Source: Pampus argenteus
Taxonomy: Eukaryota > Chordata > Actinopteri > Scombriformes > Stromateidae
Length of the DNA: 64,000 nucleotides
Direction: 5' to 3'
NCBI GenBank assembly: GCA_036937835.1
Contig: CM072864.1
Coordinates: forward strand, 23,396,501-23,460,500
Part shown: one piece after another, positions 10,601 through 22,179 of the stretch
Position numbering within the stretch: position 1 is the first letter of the stretch
How the letters are laid out: each line of letters opens with the position of its first letter
The notes under the pieces: generated by a model
Seen by the model: only the letters and a program-made list of their open reading frames with translations
The model's database searches: none
What the model was told of the DNA's origin: nothing
Translations under genes and position numbers: made by a program

Positions 10601-13600
10601 TTTGTAAAAATAGCTTTCTCTCAGGCCAAAACTGACAACTACAGTTTTTCTTAAACAAGGAGCAATATTTTCAATCAAAACCATGTTTGCCATCAACAAG
10701 TAACTGATTTCTAATGATTAGGACCAAAAAACTCACTTCTGAGAGCTTCCTGCAGCTTTTACTGTAACATTTGTAAAAATAGCTTTCTCTCAGGCCAAAA
10801 CTGACAACTACAGTTTTTCTTAAACAAGGAGCAATATTTTCAATCAAAACCATGTTTGCCATCAACAAGTAACTGATTTCTAATGATTAGGACCAAAAAA
10901 CTCACTTCTGAGAGCTTCCTGCAGCTTTTACTGTAACATTTGTAAAAATAGCTTTCTCTCAGGCCAAAACTGACAACTACAGTTTTTCTTAAACAAGCAG
11001 CAATATTTTCAATCAAAACCATGTTTGCCATCAACAAGTAACTGATTTCTAATGATTAGGACCAAAAAACTCACTTCTGAGAGCTTCCTGCAGCTTTTAC
11101 TGTAACATTTGTAAAAATAGCTTTCTCTCAGGCCAAAACTGACAACTACAGTTTTTCTTAAACAAGGAGCAATATTTTCAATCAAAACCATGTTTGCCAT
11201 CAACAAGTAACTGATTTCTAATGATTAGGACCAAAAAACTCACTTCTGAGAGCTTCCTGCAGCTTTTACTGTAACATTTGTAAAAATAGCTTTCTCTCAG
11301 GCCAAAACTGACAACTACAGTTTTTCTTAAACAAGGAGCAATATTTTCAATCAAAACCATGTTTGCCATCAACAAGTAACTGATTTCTAATGATTAGGAC
11401 CAAAAAACTCACTTCTGAGAGCTTCCTGCAGCTTTTACTGTAACATTTGTAAAAAATAGCTTTCTCTCAGGCCAAAACTGACAACTACAGTTTTTCTTAA
11501 ACAAGGAGCAATATTTTCAATCAAAACCATGTTTGCCATCAACAAGTAACTGATTTCTAATGATTAGGACCAAAAAACTCACTTCTGAGAGCTTCCTGCA
11601 GCTTTTACTGTAACATTTGTAAAAATAGCTTTCTCTCAGGCCAAAACTGACAACTACAGTTTTTCTTAAACAAGGAGCAATATTTTCAATCAAAACCATG
11701 TTTGCCATCAACAAGTAACTGATTTCTAATGATTAGGACCAAAAAACTCACTTCTGAGAGCTTCCTGCAGCTTTTACTGTAACATTTGTAAAAATAGCTT
11801 TCTCTCAGGCCAAAACTGACAACTACAGTTTTTCTTAAACAAGGAGCAATATTTTCAATCAAAACCATGTTTGCCATCAACAAGTAACTGATTTCTAATG
11901 ATTAGGACCAAAAAACTCACTTCTGAGAGCTACCTGCAGCTTTTACTGTAACATTTGTAAAAATAGCTTTCTCTCAGGCCAAAACTGACAACTACAGTTA
12001 TCTTAAACAAGGAGCAATATTTTCAATCAAAACCATGTTTGCCATCAACAAGTAACTGATTTCTAATAATTAGGACCAAAAAAACTCACTTCTGAGAGCT
12101 TCCTGCAGCTTTTACTGTAACATTGGTAAAAATAGCTTTGTCTTAGGCCAAAACTGACAACTACAGTTATCTTAAACAAGGAGCAATATTTTCAATCAAA
12201 ACCATGTTTGCCATCAACAAGTAACTGATTTCTAATAATTAGGACCAAAAAAACTCACTTCTGAGAGCTTCCTGCAGCTTTTACTGTAACATTGGTAAAA
12301 ATAGCTTTGTCTTAGGCCAAAACTGACAACTACAGTTTTTCTTAAACAAGGAGCAATATTTTCAATCAAAACCATGTTTGCCATCAACAAGTAACTGATT
12401 TCTAATGATTAGGACCAAAAAACTCACTTCTGAGAGCTTCCTGCAGCTTTTACTGTAACATTTGTAAAAATAGCTTTCTCTCAGGCCAAAACTGACAACT
12501 ACAGTTTTTTTTAAACAAGGAGCAATATTTTCAATCAAAACCATGTTTGCCATCAACAAGTAACTGATTTCTAATGATTAGGACCAAAAAACTCACTTCT
12601 GAGAGCTTCCTGCAGCTTTTACTGTAACATTTGTAAAAATAGCTTTCTCTCAGGCCAAAACTGACAACTACAGTTTTTCTTAAACAAGGAGCAATATTTT
12701 CAATCAAAACCATGTTTGCCATCAACAAGTAACTGATTTCTAATGATTAGGACCAAAAAACTCACTTCTGAGAGCTTCCTGCAGCTTTTACTGTAACATT
12801 TGTAAAAATAGCTTTCTCTCAGGCCAAAACTGACAACTACAGTTTTTCTTAAACAAGGAGCAATATTTTCAATCAAAACCATGTTTGCCATCAACAAGTA
12901 ACTGATTTCTAATGATTAGGACCAAAAAACTCACTTCTGAGAGCTTCCTGCAGCTTTTACTGTAACATTTGTAAAAATAGCTTTCTCTCAGCCCAAAACT
13001 GACAACTACAGTTATCTCAAACAAGGAGCAATATTTTCAATCAAAACCATGTTTGCCATCAACAAGTAACTTATTTCTAATGATTAAGAGCAAAAAACTC
13101 ACATCTGAGAGCTTCCTGCAGCTTTTATTGTAACATTTGTAAAAATAGCTTTCTCTCGTCGAGAGAAGGCCAAAACTGACAACTACAGTTTTTCTTAAAC
13201 AAGGAGCAATATTTTCAATCAAAACCATGTTTGCCATCAAGAAGTAATTTATTTCTAATGATTAGTACCAAAAAACTTACTTCTGAGAGCTTCCTGCAGC
13301 TTTTATTGTAACATTTGTAAAAATAGCTTTCTCTCGGCGAGAGAAGGCCAAAACTGACAACTACAGTTTTTCTTAAACAAGGAGCAATATTTTCAATCAA
13401 AACCATGTTTGCCATCAAGAAGTAATTTATTTCTAATGATTAGGAGGAAAAAACTCACTTCTGAGAGCTTCCTGCAGCTTTTATTGTAACATTTGTAAAA
13501 ATAGCTTTCTCTCGGCGAGAGAAGGCCAAAACTGACAACTACAGTTTTTCTCAAACAAGGAGCAATATTTTCAATCAAAACCATGTTTGCCATCAAGAAG

Positions 13601-13994
13601 TAATTTATTTCTAATGATTAGGAGGAAAATACTCACTTCTGAGAGCTTCCTGCAGCTTTTATTGTAACATTTGTAAATATAGCTTTCTCTCGGCGAGAGA
13701 AGGCCAAAACTGACAACTACAGTTTTTCTCAAACAAGGAGCAATATTTTCAATCAAAACCATGTTTGCCATCAACAAGTAACTGATTTCTAATGATTAAG
13801 AGCAAAAAACTCACTTCTGAGAGCTTCCTGCAGCTTTTACTGTAACATTTGTAAAAATAGCTTTCTCTCGGCGAGAGAAGGCCAAAACTGACAACTACAG
13901 TTTTTCTCAAACAAGGAGCCATATTTTCAATCAAAACCATGTTTGCCATCAACAAGTAACTGATTTCTAATGATTAGGAGCAAAAAACTCACTT
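7687..13994 (-). repeat. Higher-order unit A, copy 2
   Basis: One L monomer (7687-7864), 31 S monomers (7865-13104) and five L monomers (13105-13994), matching copy 1 monomer by monomer apart from one additional S monomer in the left half. Copy 2 also has its own substitutions, such as CAGCTTTCACTG near 8728. The exact one-monomer difference is what unequal exchange between misaligned repeats would give. After the fifth L monomer it runs into further L monomers, whereas copy 1 changes to the divergent linker. Confidence 0.92.
11923..12429 (-). repeat. Divergent S monomer trio, second copy
   Basis: Counterpart of 4070-4576 at an offset of exactly 7853 bp, with the same GAGCTACCTGCAGC, CAGTTATCTTAAAC, CTAATAATTAGG and TTTGTCTTAGGCC changes. 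I see no difference between the two trios. This supports duplication of the whole 6-kb block after the trio diverged, not independent mutation. Confidence 0.9.
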
Positions 13995-14883
13995 CTGAGA
14001 GCTTCCTGCAGCTTTTACTGTAACATTTGTAAAAATAGCTTTCTCTCGGCGAGAGAAGGCCAAAACTGACAACTACAGTTTTTCTTAAACAAGGAGCAAT
14101 ATTTTCAATCAAAACCATGTTTGCCATCAAGAAGTAACTGATTTCTAATGATTAGTACCAAAAAACTTACTTCTGAGAGCTTCCTGCAGCTTTTATTGTA
14201 ACATTTGTAAAAATAGCTTTCTCTCGTCGAGAGAAGGCCAAAACTGACAACTACAGTTTTTCTTAAACAAGGAGCAATATTTTCAATCAAAACCATGTTT
14301 GCCATCAAGAAGTAATTTATTTCTAATGATTAGTACCAAAAAACTTACTTCTGAGAGCTTCCTGCAGCTTTTATTGTAACATTTGTAAAAATAGCTTTCT
14401 CTCGGCGAGAGAAGGCCAAAACTGACAACTACAGTTTTTCTTAAACAAGGAGCAATATTTTCAATCAAAACCATGTTTGCCATCAAGAAGTAATTTATTT
14501 CTAATGATTAGGAGGAAAAAACTCACTTCTGAGAGCTTCCTGCAGCTTTTATTGTAACATTTGTAAATATAGTTTCTCTCGGCGAGAGAAGGCCAAAACT
14601 GACAACTACAGTTTTTCTCAAACAAGGAGCAATATTTTCAATCAAAACCATGTTTGCCATCAACAAGTAACTTATTTCTAATGATTAAGAGCAAAAAACT
14701 CACTTCTGAGAGCTTCCTGCAGCTTTTACTGTAACATTTGTAAAAATAGCTTTCTCTCGGCGAGAGAAGGCCAAAACTGACAACTACAGTTTTTCTCAAA
14801 CAAGGAGCAATATTTTCAATCAAAACCATGTTTGCCATCAACAAGTAACTGATTTCTAATGATTAGGAGCAAAAAACTCACTT

Positions 14884-15061
14884 CTGAGAGCTTCCTGCAG
14901 CTTTTACTGTAACATTTGTAAAAATAGCTTTCTCTCGGCGAGAGAAGGCCAAAACTGACAACTACAGTTTTTCTTAAACAAGGAGCAATATTTTCAATCA
15001 AAACCATGTTTGCCATCAAGAAGTAACTGATTTCTAATGATTAGTACCAAAAAACTTACTT
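14884..15061 (-). repeat. Reference type L monomer, 178 bp
   Basis: Typical long monomer. It matches type S except for small substitutions and 9 additional bases at one site, where TTCTCTCAGGCC is replaced by TTCTCTCGGCGAGAGAAGGCC (last four bases shared). The addition completes a 17-bp perfect dyad at 14930-14946: eight-base arms, TTCTCTCG and CGAGAGAA, around one central G. This dyad contains the only CpGs of the consensus. In block B the central base is C instead, since that block is inverted. Type L monomers occur mainly in islands, not scattered at random, and the islands flank the A/B orientation switch. Confidence 0.95.
14930..14946. other. 17-bp dyad (potential hairpin) of type L monomers
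   Basis: TTCTCTCGGCGAGAGAA is self-complementary apart from its central base. As DNA it could extrude only as a very tight hairpin because the loop is minimal, so a dimer-binding protein site is an equally good reading. It is 17 bp long like the CENP-B box but does not contain the essential TTCG and CGGG elements, so I do not call it one. Variants with GTCGAG (for example near 5304), CTGCGAG (near 6366) and GGGCGAG (block C) reduce the symmetry. Confidence 0.55.
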
Positions 15062-17342
15062 CTGAGAGCTTCCTGCAGCTTTTATTGTAACATTTGTAAA
15101 AATAGCTTTCTCTCGGCGAGAGAAGGCCAAAACTGACAACTACAGTTTTTCTTAAACAAGGAGCAATATTTTCAATCAAAACCATGTTTGCCATCAAGAA
15201 GTAATTTATTTCTAATGATTAGTACCAAAAAACTTACTTCTGAGAGCTTCCTGCAGCTTTTATTGTAACATTTGTAAAAATAGCTTTCTCTCGGCGAGAG
15301 AAGGCCAAAACTGACAACTACAGTTTTTCTTAAACAAGGAGCAATATTTTCAATCAAAACCATGTTTGCCATCAAGAAGTAATTTATTTCTAATGATTAG
15401 GAGGAAAAAACTCACTTCTGAGAGCTTCCTGCAGCTTTTATTGTAACATTTGTAAAAATAGCTTTCTCTCGGCGAGAGAAGGCCAAAACTGACAACTACA
15501 GTTTTTCTTAAACAAGGAGCAATATTTTCAATCAAAACCATGTTTGCCATCAAGAAGTAACTGATTTCTAATGATTAGTACCAAAAAACTTACTTCTGAG
15601 AGCTTCCTGCAGCTTTTATTGTAACATTTGTAAAAATAGCTTTCTCTCGTCGAGAGAAGGCCAAAACTGACAACTACAGTTTTTCTTAAACAAGGAGCAA
15701 TATTTTCAATCAAAACCATGTTTGCCATCAAGAAGTAATTTATTTCTAATGATTAGGAGGAAAAAACTCACTTCTGAGAGCTTCCTGCAGCTTTTATTGT
15801 AACATTTGTAAATATAGCTTTCTCTCGGCGAGAGAAGGCCAAAACTGACAACTACAGTTTTTCTCAAACAAGGAGCAATATTTTCAATCAAAACCATGTT
15901 TGCCATCAACAAGTAACTGATTTCTAATGATTAGGAGCAAAAAACTCACTTCTGAGAGCTTCCTGCAGCTTTTACTGTAACATTTGTAAAAATAGCTTTC
16001 TCTCGGCGAGAGAAGGCCAAAACTGACAACTACAGTTTTTCTTAAACAAGGAGCAATATTTTCAATCAAAACCATGTTTGCCATCAAGAAGTAACTGATT
16101 TCTAATGATTAGTACCAAAAAACTTACTTCTGAGAGCTTCCTGCAGCTTTTATTGTAACATTTGTAAAAATAGCTTTCTCTCGGCGAGAGAAGGCCAAAA
16201 CTGACAACTACAGTTTTTCTTAAACAAGGAGCAATATTTTCAATCAAAACCATGTTTGCCATCAAGAAGTAATTTATTTCTAATGATTAGGAGGAAAAAA
16301 ACTCACTTCTGAGAGCTTCCTGCAGCTTTTATTGTAACATTTGTAAATATAGCTTTATCTCGGCGAGAGAAGGCCAAAACTGACAACTACAGTTTTTCTC
16401 AAACAAGGATCAATATTTTCAATCAAAACCATGTTTGCCATCAACAAGTAACTTATTTCTAATGATTAAGAGCAAAAAACTCACTTCTGAGAGCTTCCTG
16501 CAGCTTTTACTGTAACATTTGTAAAAATAGCTTTCTCTCGGCGAGAGAAGGCCAAAACTGACAACTACAGTTTTTCTCAAACAAGGAGCCATATTTTCAA
16601 TCAAAACCATGTTTGCCATCAACAAGTAACTGATTTCTAATGATTAGGAGCAAAAAACTCACTTCTGAGAGCTTCCTGCAGCTTTTACTGTAACATTTGT
16701 AAAAATAGCTTTCTCTCGGCGAGAGAAGGCCAAAACTGACAACTACAGTTTTTCTTAAACAAGGAGCAATATTTTCAATCAAAACCATGTTTGCCATCAA
16801 GAAGTAACTGATTTCTAATGATTAGTACCAAAAAACTTACTTCTGAGAGCTTCCTGCAGCTTTTATTGTAACATTTGTAAAAATAGCTTTCTCTCGGCGA
16901 GAGAAGGCCAAAACTGACAACTACAGTTTTTCTTAAACAAGGAGCAATATTTTCAATCAAAACCATGTTTGCCATCAAGAAGTAATTTATTTCTAATGAT
17001 TAGGAGCAAAAAACTCACTTCTGAGAGCTTCCTGCAGCTTTTACTGTAACATTTGTAAAAATAGCTTTCTCTCGGCGAGAGAAGGCCAAAACTGACAACT
17101 ACAGTTTTTCTTAAACAAGGAGCCATATTTTCAATCAAAACCATGTTTGCCTTCAACAAGTAACTGATTTCTATTGATTAGGAGCAAAAAACTCATATCT
17201 GAGAGCTTCCTGCAGCTTTTACTGTAACATTTGTAAAAATAGCTTTCTCTCGGCGAGAGAAGGCCAAAACTGACAACTACAGTTTTTCTTAAACAAGGAG
17301 CAATATTTTCAATCAAAACCATGTTTGCCATCAACAAGTAAC

Positions 17343-17389
17343 TGGCTCCTTATATAAAATATATATATATTTATAAAATATGGCTCCTT
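17343..17389. other. A/B orientation switch with A/T spacer and 9-bp direct repeat
   Basis: The array reverses direction here. TGGCTCCTT occurs at 17343-17351 and again at 17381-17389, flanking 29 bases made only of A and T, with an alternating AT run at about 17359-17370. The spacer is quasi-palindromic (TATAAAAT against ATTTATA). The right-hand TGGCTCCTT is part of the first plus-orientation monomer (AAAATATGGCTCCTTG). The left-hand copy replaces the sequence expected after CAAGTAACTG. This is the only sequence in the window not derivable from the monomers. It looks like the scar of an inversion or template switch at AT-rich DNA; a direct-repeat-flanked insertion is possible, but no element is recognisable. 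Confidence 0.85.
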
Positions 17390-18640
17390 GTTTAAGTAAA
17401 ACTTTAGTTGTCAGTTTTGGCCTCAGAGAAAGCAATTTTTACAAATGTTACAGTAAAAGCTGCAGGAAGCTCTCAGAAGTGAGTGTTTTGGTCCTAATCA
17501 TTAGAAATCAGTTACTTGTTGATGGCAAACATGGTTTTGAATGAAAATATTGCTCCTTGTTTAAGAAAAACTGTAGTTGTCAGTTTTGGCCTCAGAGAAA
17601 GCAATTTTTACAAATGTTACAGTATAAGCTGCAGGAAGCTCTCAGAAGTGAGTGTTTTGGTCCTAATCATTAGAAATCAGTTACTTGTTGATGGCAAACA
17701 TGGTTTTGATTGAAAATATGGCTGCTTGTTTAAGAAAAACTATAGTTGTCAGTTTTGGGCTTCTCTCGGCGAGAGAAAGCTATTTTTACAAATGTTACAG
17801 TAAAAGCTGCAGGAAGCTCTCAGAAGTGATTTTTTTGGTCCTAATCATTAGAAATTAGTTACTTGTTGATGGCAAACATGGTTTTGATTAAAAATATGGC
17901 TCCTTGTTTAAAAAAAACTATAGTTGTCAGTTTTGGGCTTCTCTCGCCGAGAGAAAGCTATTTTTACAAATGTTACAGTAAAAGCTGCAGGAAGCTCTCA
18001 GAAGTGAGTTTTTTGCTCCTAATCATTAGAAACTAGTTACTTGTTGATGGCAAACATGGTTTTGATCAAAAATATGGCTCCTTGTTTAAAAAAAACTATA
18101 GTTGTCAGTTTTGGGCTTCTCTCGCCGAGAGAAAGCTATTTTTACAAATGTTACAGTAAAAGCTGCAGAAAGCTCTCAGAAGTGAGTTTTTTGGTCCTAA
18201 TCATTAGAAATTAGTTACTTGTTGATGGCAAACATGGTTTTGATTGAAAATATGGCTACTTTTTTAAGAAAAACTATAGTTGTCAGTTTTGGCCTTCTCT
18301 CGCTGAGAGAAAGCTATTTTTACAAATGTTACAGTAAAAGCTGCAGAAAGCTCTCAGAAGTGAGTTTTTTGGTCCTAATCATTAGAAATTAGTTACTTGT
18401 TGATGGCAAACATGGTTTTGATTGAAAATATGGCTCCTTGTTTGAGAAAAACTATAGTTGTCAGTTTTGGGCTTCTCTCGCCGAGAGAAAGCTATTTTTA
18501 CAAATGTTACAGTAAAAGCTGCAGGAAGCTCTCAGAAGTGAGTTTTTTGGTCCTAATCATTAGAAATCAGTTACTTGTTGATGGCAAACATGGTTTTGAA
18601 TGAAAATATTGCTCCTTGTTTAAGAAAAACTGTAGTTGTC
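17375..18640 (+). repeat. Start of block B with five L monomers
   Basis: After the switch come two S-length monomers of the GGCCTCAGAGAAAGCAA subtype (near 17420 and 17590), then five L monomers with dyads at about 17761, 17939, 18117, 18295 and 18473, exactly 178 bp apart, before S monomers resume near 18651. The L dyads read TTCTCTCGCCGAGAGAA or close variants. Several copies have AATATGGCTCC and CTATAGTTG, marks seen elsewhere only in the related monomers of block C near 45400-45620. The orientation switch is thus flanked by type L DNA on both sides, with two S monomers intervening on the right. Confidence 0.88.
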
Positions 18641-18839
18641 AGTTTTGGCCTCAGAGAAAGCAATTTTTACAAATGTTACAGTAAAAGCTGCAGGAAGCTC
18701 TCAGAAGTGAGTGTTTTGGTCCTAATCATTAGAAATCAGTTACTTGTTGATGGCAAACATGGTTTTGATTGAAAATATTGCTCCTTGTTTAAGAAAAACT
18801 GTAGTTGTCAGTTTTGGCCTGAGACAAAGCTATTTTTTA

Positions 18840-21800
18840 CAAATGTTACAGTAAAAGCTCCAGGAAGCTCTCAGAAGTGAGTTTTTTGGTCCTAATCATT
18901 AGAAATCAGTTACTTGTTGATGGCAAACATGGTTTTGATTGAAAATATTGCTCCTTGTTTGAGAAAAACTGTAGTTGTCAGTTTTGGCCTGAGAGAAAGC
19001 TATTTTTACAAATGTTACAGTAAAAGCTGCAGGAAGCTCTCAGAAGTGAGTTTTTTGCTCCTAATCATTGGAAATTAGTTACTTGTTGATGGCAAACATG
19101 GTTTTGATTGAAAATATGGCTCCTTGTTTAAGAAAAACTGTAGTTGTCAGTTTTGGCCTGAGAGAACGCTATTTTTTACTAATGTTACAGTAAAAGCTGC
19201 AGGAAGGTCTCAGAAGTGAGTTTTTTGGTCCTAATCATTAGAAATCAGTTACTTGTTGATGGCAAACATGGTTTTGATTGAAAATATTGCTCCTTGTTTA
19301 AGAAAAACTGTAGTTGTCAGTTTTGGCCTGAGAGAAAGCTATTTTTTACAAATGTTACAGTAAAAGCTGCAGGAAGCTCTCAGAAGTGAGTTTTTTGGTC
19401 CTAATCATTAGAAATCAGTTACTTGTTGATGGCACACATGGTTTTGATTGAAAATATTGCTCCTTGTTTAAGAAAAACTGTAGTTGTCAGTTTTGGCCTG
19501 AGAGAAAGCTATTTTTACAAATGTTACAGTAAAAGCTGCAGGAAGCTCTCAGAAGTGAGTGTTTTGGTCCTAATCATTAGAAATCAGTTACTTGTTGATG
19601 GCAAACATGGTTTTGATTGAAAATATTGCTCCTTGTTTAAGAAAAACTGTAGTTGTCAGTTTTGGCCTGAGACAAAGCTATTTTTTACAAATGTTACAGT
19701 AAAAGCTGCAGGAAGCTCTCAGAAGTGAGTTTTTTGCTCCTAATCATTGGAAATTAGTTACTTGTTGATGGCAAACATGGTTTTGATTGAAAATATGGCT
19801 CCTTGTTTAAGAAAAACTGTAGTTGTCAGTTTTGGCCTGAGAGAAAGCTATTTTTTACTAATGTTACAGTAAAAGCTGCAGGAAGGTCTCAGAAGTGAGT
19901 TTTTTGGTCCTAATCATTAGAAATCAGTTACTTGTTGATGGCAAACATGGTTTTGATTGAAAATATTGCTCCTTGTTTAAGAAAAACTGTAGTTGTCAGT
20001 TTTGGCCTGAGAGAAAGCTATTTTTTACAAATGTTACAGTAAAAGCTGCAGGAAGCTCTCAGAAGTGAGTTTTTTGGTCCTAATCATTAGAAATCAGTTA
20101 CTTGTTGATGGCAAACATGGTTTTGATTGAAAATATTGCTCCTTGTTTAAGAAAAACTGTAGTTGTCAGTTTTGGCCTGAGAGAAAGCTATTTTTACAAA
20201 TGTTACAGTAAAAGCTGCAGGAAGGTCTCAGAAGTGAGTTTTTTGGTCCTAATCATCAGAAATCAGTTACTTGTTGATGGCAAACATGGTTTTGATTGAA
20301 AATATTGCTCCTTGTTTAAGAAAAACTGTAGTTGTCAGTTTTGGCCTGAGAGAAAGCTATTTTTACAAATGTTACAGTAAAAGCTCCAGGAAGCTCTCAG
20401 AAGTGAGTTTTTTGGTCCTAATCATTAGAAATCAGTTACTTGTTGATGGCAAACATGGTTTTGATTGAAAATATTGCTCCTTGTTTGAGAAAAACTGTAG
20501 TTGTCAGTTTTGGCCTGAGAGAAAGCTATTTTTACAAATGTTACAGTAAAAGCTGCAGGAAGCTCTCAGAAGTGAGTTTTTTGCTCCTAATCATTGGAAA
20601 TTAGTTACTTGTTGATGGCAAACATGGTTTTGATTGAAAATATGGCTCCTTGTTTAAGAAAAACTGTAGTTGTCAGTTTTGGCCTGAGAGAACGCTATTT
20701 TTTACTAATGTTACAGTAAAAGCTGCAGGAAGGTCTCAGAAGTGAGTTTTTTGGTCCTAATCATTAGAAATCAGTTACTTGTTGATGGCAAACATGGTTT
20801 TGATTGAAAATATTGCTCCTTGTTTAAGAAAAACTGTAGTTGTCAGTTTTGGCCTGAGAGAAAGCTATTTTTTACAAATGTTACAGTAAAAGCTGCAGGA
20901 AGCTCTCAGAAGTGAGTTTTTTGGTCCTAATCATTAGAAATCAGTTACTTGTTGATGGCACACATGGTTTTGATTGAAAATATTGCTCCTTGTTTAAGAA
21001 AAACTGTAGTTGTCAGTTTTGGCCTGAGAGAAAGCTATTTTTACAAATGTTACAGTAAAAGCTGCAGGAAGCTCTCAGAAGTGAGTGTTTTGGTCCTAAT
21101 CATTAGAAATCAGTTACTTGTTGATGGCAAACATGGTTTTGATTGAAAATATTGCTCCTTGTTTAAGAAAAACTGTAGTTGTCAGTTTTGGCCTGAGACA
21201 AAGCTATTTTTTACAAATGTTACAGTAAAAGCTGCAGGAAGCTCTCAGAAGTGAGTTTTTTGCTCCTAATCATTGGAAATTAGTTACTTGTTGATGGCAA
21301 ACATGGTTTTGATTGAAAATATGGCTCCTTGTTTAAGAAAAACTGTAGTTGTCAGTTTTGGCCTGAGAGAAAGCTATTTTTTACTAATGTTACAGTAAAA
21401 GCTGCAGGAAGGTCTCAGAAGTGAGTTTTTTGGTCCTAATCATTAGAAATCAGTTACTTGTTGATGGCAAACATGGTTTTGATTGAAAATATTGCTCCTT
21501 GTTTAAGAAAAACTGTAGTTGTCAGTTTTGGCCTGAGAGAAAGCTATTTTTTACAAATGTTACAGTAAAAGCTGCAGGAAGCTCTCAGAAGTGAGTTTTT
21601 TGGTCCTAATCATTAGAAATCAGTTACTTGTTGATGGCAAACATGGTTTTGATTGAAAATATTGCTCCTTGTTTAAGAAAAACTGTAGTTGTCAGTTTTG
21701 GCCTGAGAGAAAGCTATTTTTACAAATGTTACAGTAAAAGCTGCAGGAAGGTCTCAGAAGTGAGTTTTTTGGTCCTAATCATCAGAAATCAGTTACTTGT

Positions 21801-21891
21801 TGATGGCAAACATGGTTTTGATTGAAAATATTGCTCCTTGTTTAAGAAAAACTGTAGTTGTCAGTTTTGGCCTGAGAGAAAGCTATTTTTA
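18840..21891 (+). repeat. Tandem pair of a nine-monomer unit (1526 bp)
   Basis: Two consecutive copies at an offset of 1526 bp, about 18840-20365 and 20366-21891. Shared marks include AGCTCCAGG (18850, 20380), TTGTTTGAGAAAAAC (18961 and 20487), GCTCCTAATCATTGG, AGAACGCTATTTTTTACTAATG, GCACACATGG (19433 and 20959), GAGACAAAGC, GGTCTCAGAAG and CATCAGAAATC. The length is nine S monomers plus five bases, mostly accounted for by longer T-tracts (ATTTTTTAC in place of ATTTTTAC). The pair has no obvious mirror counterpart in block C, so it probably expanded after blocks B and C separated. Confidence 0.88.
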
Positions 21892-22179
21892 CAAATGTTA
21901 CAGTAAAAGCTGCAGGAAGCTCTCAGAAGTGAGTTTTTTGGTCCTAATCATTAGAAATCAGTTACTTGTTGATGGCAAACATAGTTTTGATTGAAAACAT
22001 TGCTCCTTGTTTAAGAAAAACTGTAGTTGTCAGTTTTGGCCTGAGAGAAAGCTATTTTTACAAATGTTACAGTAAAAGCTGCAGGAAGCTCTCAGAAGTG
22101 AGTTTTTTGGTCCTAATCATTAGAAATCAGTTACTTGTTGATGGCAAACATGGTTTTGATTGAAAATATTGCTCCTTCT

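Larger units (their letters stand above)
13105..17342 (-). repeat. Long L island next to the A/B orientation switch
   Basis: Twenty-three full L monomers from 13105 to 17198 and a truncated one at 17199-17342. The first five belong to higher-order unit A copy 2; the next 18 have no counterpart in copy 1. There is internal higher-order structure: monomers near 14638-15020 recur near 16419-16800 at an offset of 1781 bp, ten monomers plus one base. A 1-bp deletion (AATATAGTTTCTC near 14568) and a substituted dyad (TTTATCTCGG near 16355) are visible. The last monomer stops just after CAAGTAACT, at the inversion boundary. An 11-monomer relative lies in block C at 45334-47291. Confidence 0.92.
1..17344 (-). 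repeat. Satellite block A (minus orientation)
   Basis: Head-to-tail satellite array. Counting from the recurrent CTGAGAGCTTCC phase, it contains about 100 full monomers and one truncated monomer at the right end. Minus is used for the orientation in which the plus strand reads CTGAGAGCTTCCTGCAGC. Only S (169 bp) and L (178 bp) monomers and minor indel variants occur; I see no 180-bp type X monomer. The order is one L, 30 S, five L, a mixed linker, one L, 31 S, then 23 full L and a truncated L. The left edge is simply the window boundary. Nothing interrupts the array and no gene-like sequence is present. A centromeric or pericentromeric location is inferred from unit size and purity, not shown directly. 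Confidence 0.97.

Noticed and set aside
14930..14946. CENP-B box
   Set aside because: The dyad is 17 bp long and lies in a centromere-like monomer, but it lacks the TTCG and CGGG core elements required for CENP-B binding, and no other segment of the monomer has them.
14930..14946. Intrinsic bacterial terminators at each hairpin-like dyad
   Set aside because: The dyad has almost no loop, no T-run directly follows it, and it recurs in every L monomer; nothing else suggests a bacterial sequence.
17352..17380. Promoter TATA box
   Set aside because: TATAAAAT is present but lies inside a low-complexity A/T spacer between satellite blocks, with no gene on either side.
17343..17389. Transposon insertion with target-site duplication
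   Set aside because: The 9-bp direct repeat resembles a target-site duplication, but the 29 bases between are only A and T with no terminal repeats or coding capacity, and satellite orientation changes across it, which simple insertion does not explain.
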